This document shows, in pieces, positions 60,654 through 64,000 of a stretch of 64,000 nt of DNA (its first letter is position 1; each line of letters begins with the position of its first letter). The DNA is from Pseudoscleropodium purum (Eukaryota > Streptophyta > Bryopsida > Hypnales > Brachytheciaceae). Below the pieces are notes generated by a model that worked only from the letters and a program-made list of their open reading frames with translations, searched no databases and was not told where the DNA came from. The stretch is taken from contig OZ017804.1 in assembly GCA_963969395.1 (NCBI GenBank), forward strand, positions 12,586,001-12,650,000. The letters are read 5' to 3'. The position numbers were made by a program, and so were the translations under genes.

Positions 60654-61228
60654 CTCGAGGGTGTACTTAGCATAGTTGTATTTGACTATGTTTTTCGTTT
60701 GTTTGATGTTAGTTGAGACTCTCGATCTGTTGTGGTTATCGATCTTTCTTTACACGACAGCTGTCACGGGATGTGGCGTCGGGGGCCTCTCCACATCGTA
60801 GTGTTTTAGCGTAGGTTAGTTGTTACTAATCTACGTGTATGGGGGACGTGCGGCTGGCACACCTCATTCATCCTACGGATGAGTTTAATCCGTTAGGGTT
60901 TTATGTGTGTATGCGTATAGTGGCGCACACGTGCTTCACTTGACGTCTTTGTCAAGTCAAGCTTTGTGAGTGAGTTAAAGAATATTAGTGATTATCGTTG
61001 CTTATAAGTGATTGTTTGTCATTAGTGAAGGCTCCGCATTCTCTCATACTTCTTACACTTGTTGATTCTCCCTTTGTGGAGTGCGAGCCGCTTGACTACT
61101 CTTGTGATTTGCAACATATTCCTCGAAGGTGTACTTAGCATAGTTGTGTTTGAATATGTTTTTTGTTTATTTGATGTTGGTTGAGACTCTCGATTTGTTG
61201 TGGTTATCGATCTTTCTTTACACGACAG
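60654..61228 (+). repeat. 3' LTR region: 355-bp LTR flanked on both sides by a 107-bp repeat
   Basis: 60762-61116 matches the 5' LTR. On each side lies the same 107-base sequence, ctcga(g/a)gg...tttacacgacag, at 60654-60760 and 61122-61228. The second copy ends exactly at the host junction given by the gaat repeat and the restored CACTA palindrome. The 5' LTR lacks this segment on both sides. Confidence 0.85.
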
Positions 61229-61424
61229 AATATTTAAGTATAGTCTTAAACATAAAATTATAAGTAATGACCTTTAAGGAAATTTTTAGCAAAATTTTAC
61301 TAAAAATAAATGTGTTTCTAGTAAAATTTTGCTGAAAATCTCCTTAAAGGTCATTACTTATAATCTTGTGTTTAGGACTATATTTTAAAACTTACTTAAA
61401 ACACCCCTTTCTCTTGTAGTGTAG

Positions 61425-61586
61425 GTTTCCTCTTCATAGTTGCTTACTTCATCATTAGAAAGAATATGAACTAGTAGCTCTATGAAAAGATTGATTCTCT
61501 TCTTTCTTTGCCATGAAGTTGTCAAGGGGAACTAGTGATCAATAGAACAATGACCCCAAACTAGTGTGAGATGATAACAATCTAAC
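61425..61586. other. host flank after the CACTA MITE
   Basis: This sequence was contiguous with 37183 before the insertions. No gene supported. Confidence 0.4.
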
Positions 61587-61849
61587 CAGGGTTGACGAAT
61601 CTCAACGTCCGCCCCAAAATAATGTCCGTTTTCTGGGCGTAGCGTCCCGACCGCCGTCGGAAAGCGGATAGGCGGGGCGGGGCGGGGCGGACGGGCGAGG
61701 CGGACACCCAGATCGTGCGGACCAGATCAGTCCGCACATCGATCGGACGAGTGGACGGGCGAACAAGCGGACGGGGGACATGCGGACGCTGCATCCGCTA
61801 GGACCGCGAATGTCTGCGGACACAGCGTCCGAACATCATGTCAACCCTG
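61587..61849. mobile_element. 263-bp non-autonomous member of the CAGGGTTGAC family
   Basis: It starts CAGGGTTGACGAATCTCAAC and ends CATCATGTCAACCCTG. It is flanked by aatctaac (61579-61586) and aatctaat (61850-61857), an 8-bp duplication with one mismatch. The first 30 bases are almost identical to the left end of the 11.7-kb element, and the interior is the GTCCG-rich island alone. This is a deletion-derived relative with no gene. Confidence 0.88.
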
Positions 61850-62464
61850 AATCTAATTGTATCAAGTAGTGAACAATGCACTCTAAAAAAGATGTCTATG
61901 ACATTCAAACCCTAGTAATTGCAATAAATAATGCTCTCTAAAGAAAATGCTTATGAAACCCAAACCCAAAGAATGGCAATAAAACACATACAAAGAAAAA
62001 GATTACACAAACACAAACATGAAGACATGTTGTCACTCTATATGAGAATATGTGATGCATACAGAACATTCTATGTCACCATACTCACAAAGTTGTTTCA
62101 CTACCAATACAGACACTATGTATAATAATCCATCCATCCATTTAAACCTTAAGTTAGGCTATATGTTTTGTTTGTTTATTACATTGAGATCTCCTGGATT
62201 GTGCGTCTCCTAGTTGTATACTTAGTATTGTTGGAAAGCTCTTGGCGAGAAGGGGTGCATGGGCTTTAATTTGTGGCATTTGGACGTATACTATGAAATT
62301 TATGAATTTTTGAGTATTTTTTATTTTAAAAATTACGAAATTTTACTTCTGTTTTTATTTTGACCGTGGCAGTGACACGGGGCACGCTAGTATACACTAT
62401 GAAAAAAGGAGGACCTCAAACCGTATAGTGATAGACCCTAAAGCGTTGGGATTTCAAATTTATA
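61850..62464. other. intergenic DNA, no gene seen
   Basis: AT-rich with short frames only. Confidence 0.4.
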
Positions 62465-62486
62465 ATGAAAAGGACGCAGTTATACG

Positions 62487-62714
62487 TTAGCAGTAAATTT
62501 CTCTGGTCCCGCGGTAGAACTCCCCCAGGCCAAGCAGAACTCCACCAATGCAGACCCTATTACTTACAATCCATACAAACTCTTCCTCTAGGCGCGTGTT
62601 CTGGCCGGTGCTGGGGTGCAAAGGGTCGACGAGGAACGCGACGGAGGGATACTGGGCCTTGAGATTTGCTCGATGGGGGTCACATAATGTCTTGCAAGCT
62701 TCCAACAAGTCCAC
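62487..62714 (-). CDS. possible exon of an unrecognised minus-strand gene
   Basis: The frame reads MDLLEACKTLCDPHRANLKA and then a segment containing YPSVAFLVDPLHP, in GC-balanced sequence unlike the surrounding AT-rich DNA. A donor-like GTAAGT follows the codons for EEEFVWI near 62565-62570. Without neighbouring exons or a recognised family this is only a candidate. Confidence 0.25.
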   Translation of the reverse strand: MDLLEACKTLCDPHRANLKAQYPSVAFLVDPLHPSTGQNTRLEEEFVWIVSNRVCIGGVLLGLGEFYRGTREIYC

Positions 62715-62841
62715 ATTGCATTGCTCCGATCCTTGACTTTAAGACAAATCGATCAACATGAGGGCGGGTTGCAGCTTGTCTGCAGTTTGTGTTTCTCTTT
62801 CTGGCGAAATTTCGCCACCTTTGACAAAAAGGAGCTAATAC

Positions 62842-63030
62842 GCTGACGTTCCTCGAAATTCAGCTGGACGACATCCTGCCAGAGGCATCAGAGCTGGCTC
62901 ATATGCTGACGTTCCTCGAAATTCAGCTCGACGACATCCTGCCAGAGGCATCAGAGCTGGCTAGTACGCTGATGTCCCTCGGAATTCAGCTCGACGACAT
63001 CCTGCCAGAGGCATCAGAGCTGCTGAAATT
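62842..63030 (+). repeat. 63-bp tandem repeat, three copies, open in one frame
   Basis: Units start at 62842, 62905 and 62968. On the plus strand they encode a 21-residue unit, LTFLEIQLDDILPEASELA plus two residues; the third copy has LMSLG in place of LTFLE. The repeat is acidic and amphipathic. The open frame begins after TGA near 62821 and runs to TAG at 63116. Whether it is expressed is unknown; no family recognised. Confidence 0.75.
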
Positions 63031-63099
63031 TCACCAGAAAAAGATCAGAAACACGGAGTGCAGAAGTAGCTTTACACAGGATTGCCTCGTAAGAATGAT

Positions 63100-64000
63100 C
63101 CCTATGAAGCTTATCTAGATTTAATTAAGCTTACTCGTCCCATTGCACGGAAGCATTTGTCCAGGATTGTCTGTAAACCGAAGTGGAGTGCAGAACGAGA
63201 GAGACAAGTTTTATTCCCTTCGATCAAGGGTCTTATTTCCAGTGTCTGGATAACTGGATGTGTAACTTGCAACAACTAGAGTGCAAATTTCAGAGGGGGA
63301 GGAATAGAGAGAGAGAAAGACAGGTTTCGTTTCACTTTGTGAATCCACATTAGGGAGTGTCGCAGTTCACAATTTCATCCACGCAACTCTGCTTCTTCTT
63401 TCCAAATCTGCCCTGGCTTTCTCAAGCTCTGTCCAGAATCTCATCATCTCACTGGTATAGCTAGACTCCTTGTCGAATTTTCAATTGCATTGCCAAATCA
63501 CGTCAAAGTAGAACTCTTGAGTGAACTCGGACACCCCACTCGAGATCGAACCTTTGTAGAGCGTTCAAATTGTTGCCGAAATCGATCACCTCCTCGCACA
63601 AGGTTCGGAATCTTGTCTCACTGTTATAAATAGACCCCTTACTGAACTTTCCAGTTGCATGACCCAAATTACCTCCATACCCAGAGCTCAAGTCTTGAAC
63701 TCTGACACCGTAGACGTACCTTTTCATAGACCTTCCAAATTTGTTGCTGAAATTGCCTCCATTTCCAGAGCTCTAATCCGTGACACCACGTATTGATTGC
63801 AGTAAGCACTGGGGCAAGCGCTAGCTGTAAGCAATTCAAGATGACTTGGACGAAAGTAGCCAATGTGGCGATGTATGGCGCGGACTGGAACAGCAGCTAT
63901 ATCCAAACAGTAACGCAGAGCTCACCCGAGCAAGGACGGCGAATCGCTCTCCGCGACCCAGTCATCACATTTTTCTTCTATTGCAGTGAACCTGGGGAAC
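63100..64000. other. region with degenerate direct repeats, no resolved gene
   Basis: On the minus strand, about 63860-63480 contains two or three diverged copies of a unit of about 170 bases. Shared features are a GGTGTC(A/C)GAGTTCA start, a GGAGGTAATTTGG-like middle and a CCAGTGAGA-like end. Short coiled-coil-like peptides are read here (FWTELEKARADLERR near 63440), so a decayed or multi-exon gene is possible but not demonstrated. Confidence 0.3.

Larger units (their letters stand above)
37215..61227 (+). mobile_element. Ty3/gypsy LTR retrotransposon carrying a cytosine methyltransferase and a PHD finger, decayed
   Basis: The element lies between two LTR copies and inside a CACTA MITE, with the 4-base direct repeat gaat at 37211-37214 and 61228-61231. 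Coding order is gag, zinc knuckles, protease, C5 methyltransferase, reverse transcriptase, RNase H, integrase and PHD finger. Placing RT before integrase defines Ty3/gypsy. Removing the two insertions (about 2.6 kb and 11.7 kb) leaves an ancestral element of about 9.8 kb. No standard tRNA primer-binding site follows the 5' LTR; a polypurine run (agggggg) lies at 60644-60651. Confidence 0.88.
37184..61421. mobile_element. small palindromic CACTA MITE (about 221 bp) split by the gypsy retrotransposon
   Basis: The left end at 37184 (CACTATAAGAGAAAGGG) and the right end at 61421 (CCCTTTCTCTTGTAGTG read inward) are inverted repeats flanked by the 3-bp duplication TAG (37181-37183 and 61422-61424). 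Joining 37184-37214 to the segment after the retrotransposon restores one continuous palindrome: the left arm across the junction pairs base for base in length with the right arm (for example atagtcttaaac with gtttaggactat). This fixes the retrotransposon boundaries at 37215 and about 61227. Confidence 0.85.

Noticed and set aside
62842..63030. CRISPR-like array
   Set aside because: The units are contiguous coding-like tandem repeats without unique spacers, in a plant genome.

Overview
This window is nuclear DNA from a streptophyte plant, most likely a bryophyte-grade or other early-diverging lineage. The lineage call is inference. It rests on a plant-type, intron-dense TPR/NUA nucleoporin gene, introns mostly 70-1000 bp, AT-rich intergenic DNA, CACTA and 8-bp-TSD DNA transposons, and a Ty3/gypsy element with a cytosine methyltransferase. 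Methyltransferase-bearing retrotransposons have been reported from charophyte algae and dinoflagellates.

Host genes. Positions 4855-24298 (+) hold a complete nuclear pore anchor gene (NUA, plant TPR/Mlp) that I could splice into 53 exons with consistent phases, giving about 2379 residues. Positions 28918-32858 (-) hold a gene of at least three exons: beta-rich N-terminal and middle exons, then a coiled coil and a helical C-terminus. It is tentatively FANCB/FAAP100-like. The flanks (1-4200, 24299-28917, 61850-64000) are AT-rich and carry a 921-bp TTAA-flanked element, foldback repeats, telomere-like motifs and a 63-bp coding-like tandem repeat.

Mobile-element nest. A 2.5-kb non-autonomous CACTA element (33332-35847, TSD TAA) contains an 84-bp MITE, a tRNA-like SINE-like segment and a relative of the TTAA element. 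A second, small palindromic CACTA MITE (ends at 37184 and 61421, TSD TAG) was split by a Ty3/gypsy retrotransposon (37215-61227, 4-bp repeat gaat). The gypsy element carries gag with zinc knuckles, an aspartic protease, a C5 cytosine methyltransferase, reverse transcriptase, RNase H, integrase and a C-terminal PHD finger, originally in one frame. It is dead: 17 in-frame stops (14 of them TAG), one frameshift and two large insertions. One insertion (about 41992-44553) splits the methyltransferase. The other (46776-58453, 8-bp TSD ATTCATCC) splits RNase H.

The insertion in RNase H is the most unusual object here: an 11.7-kb, multi-gene DNA transposon with CAGGGTTGAC ends and GTCCG-rich GC islands. 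It encodes a zinc-binding/coiled-coil/RING-H2 protein on the minus strand, and on the plus strand a second protein with the same zinc-binding domain fused to a Gly/Ser/Tyr-rich low-complexity tail, and a protein-kinase-like protein. I see no recognisable transposase. A GC island made of the same motif as the termini lies upstream of each gene, next to a TATA-like box in two cases. Two miniature relatives (84 bp and 263 bp, each with 8-bp repeats) lie elsewhere in the window.
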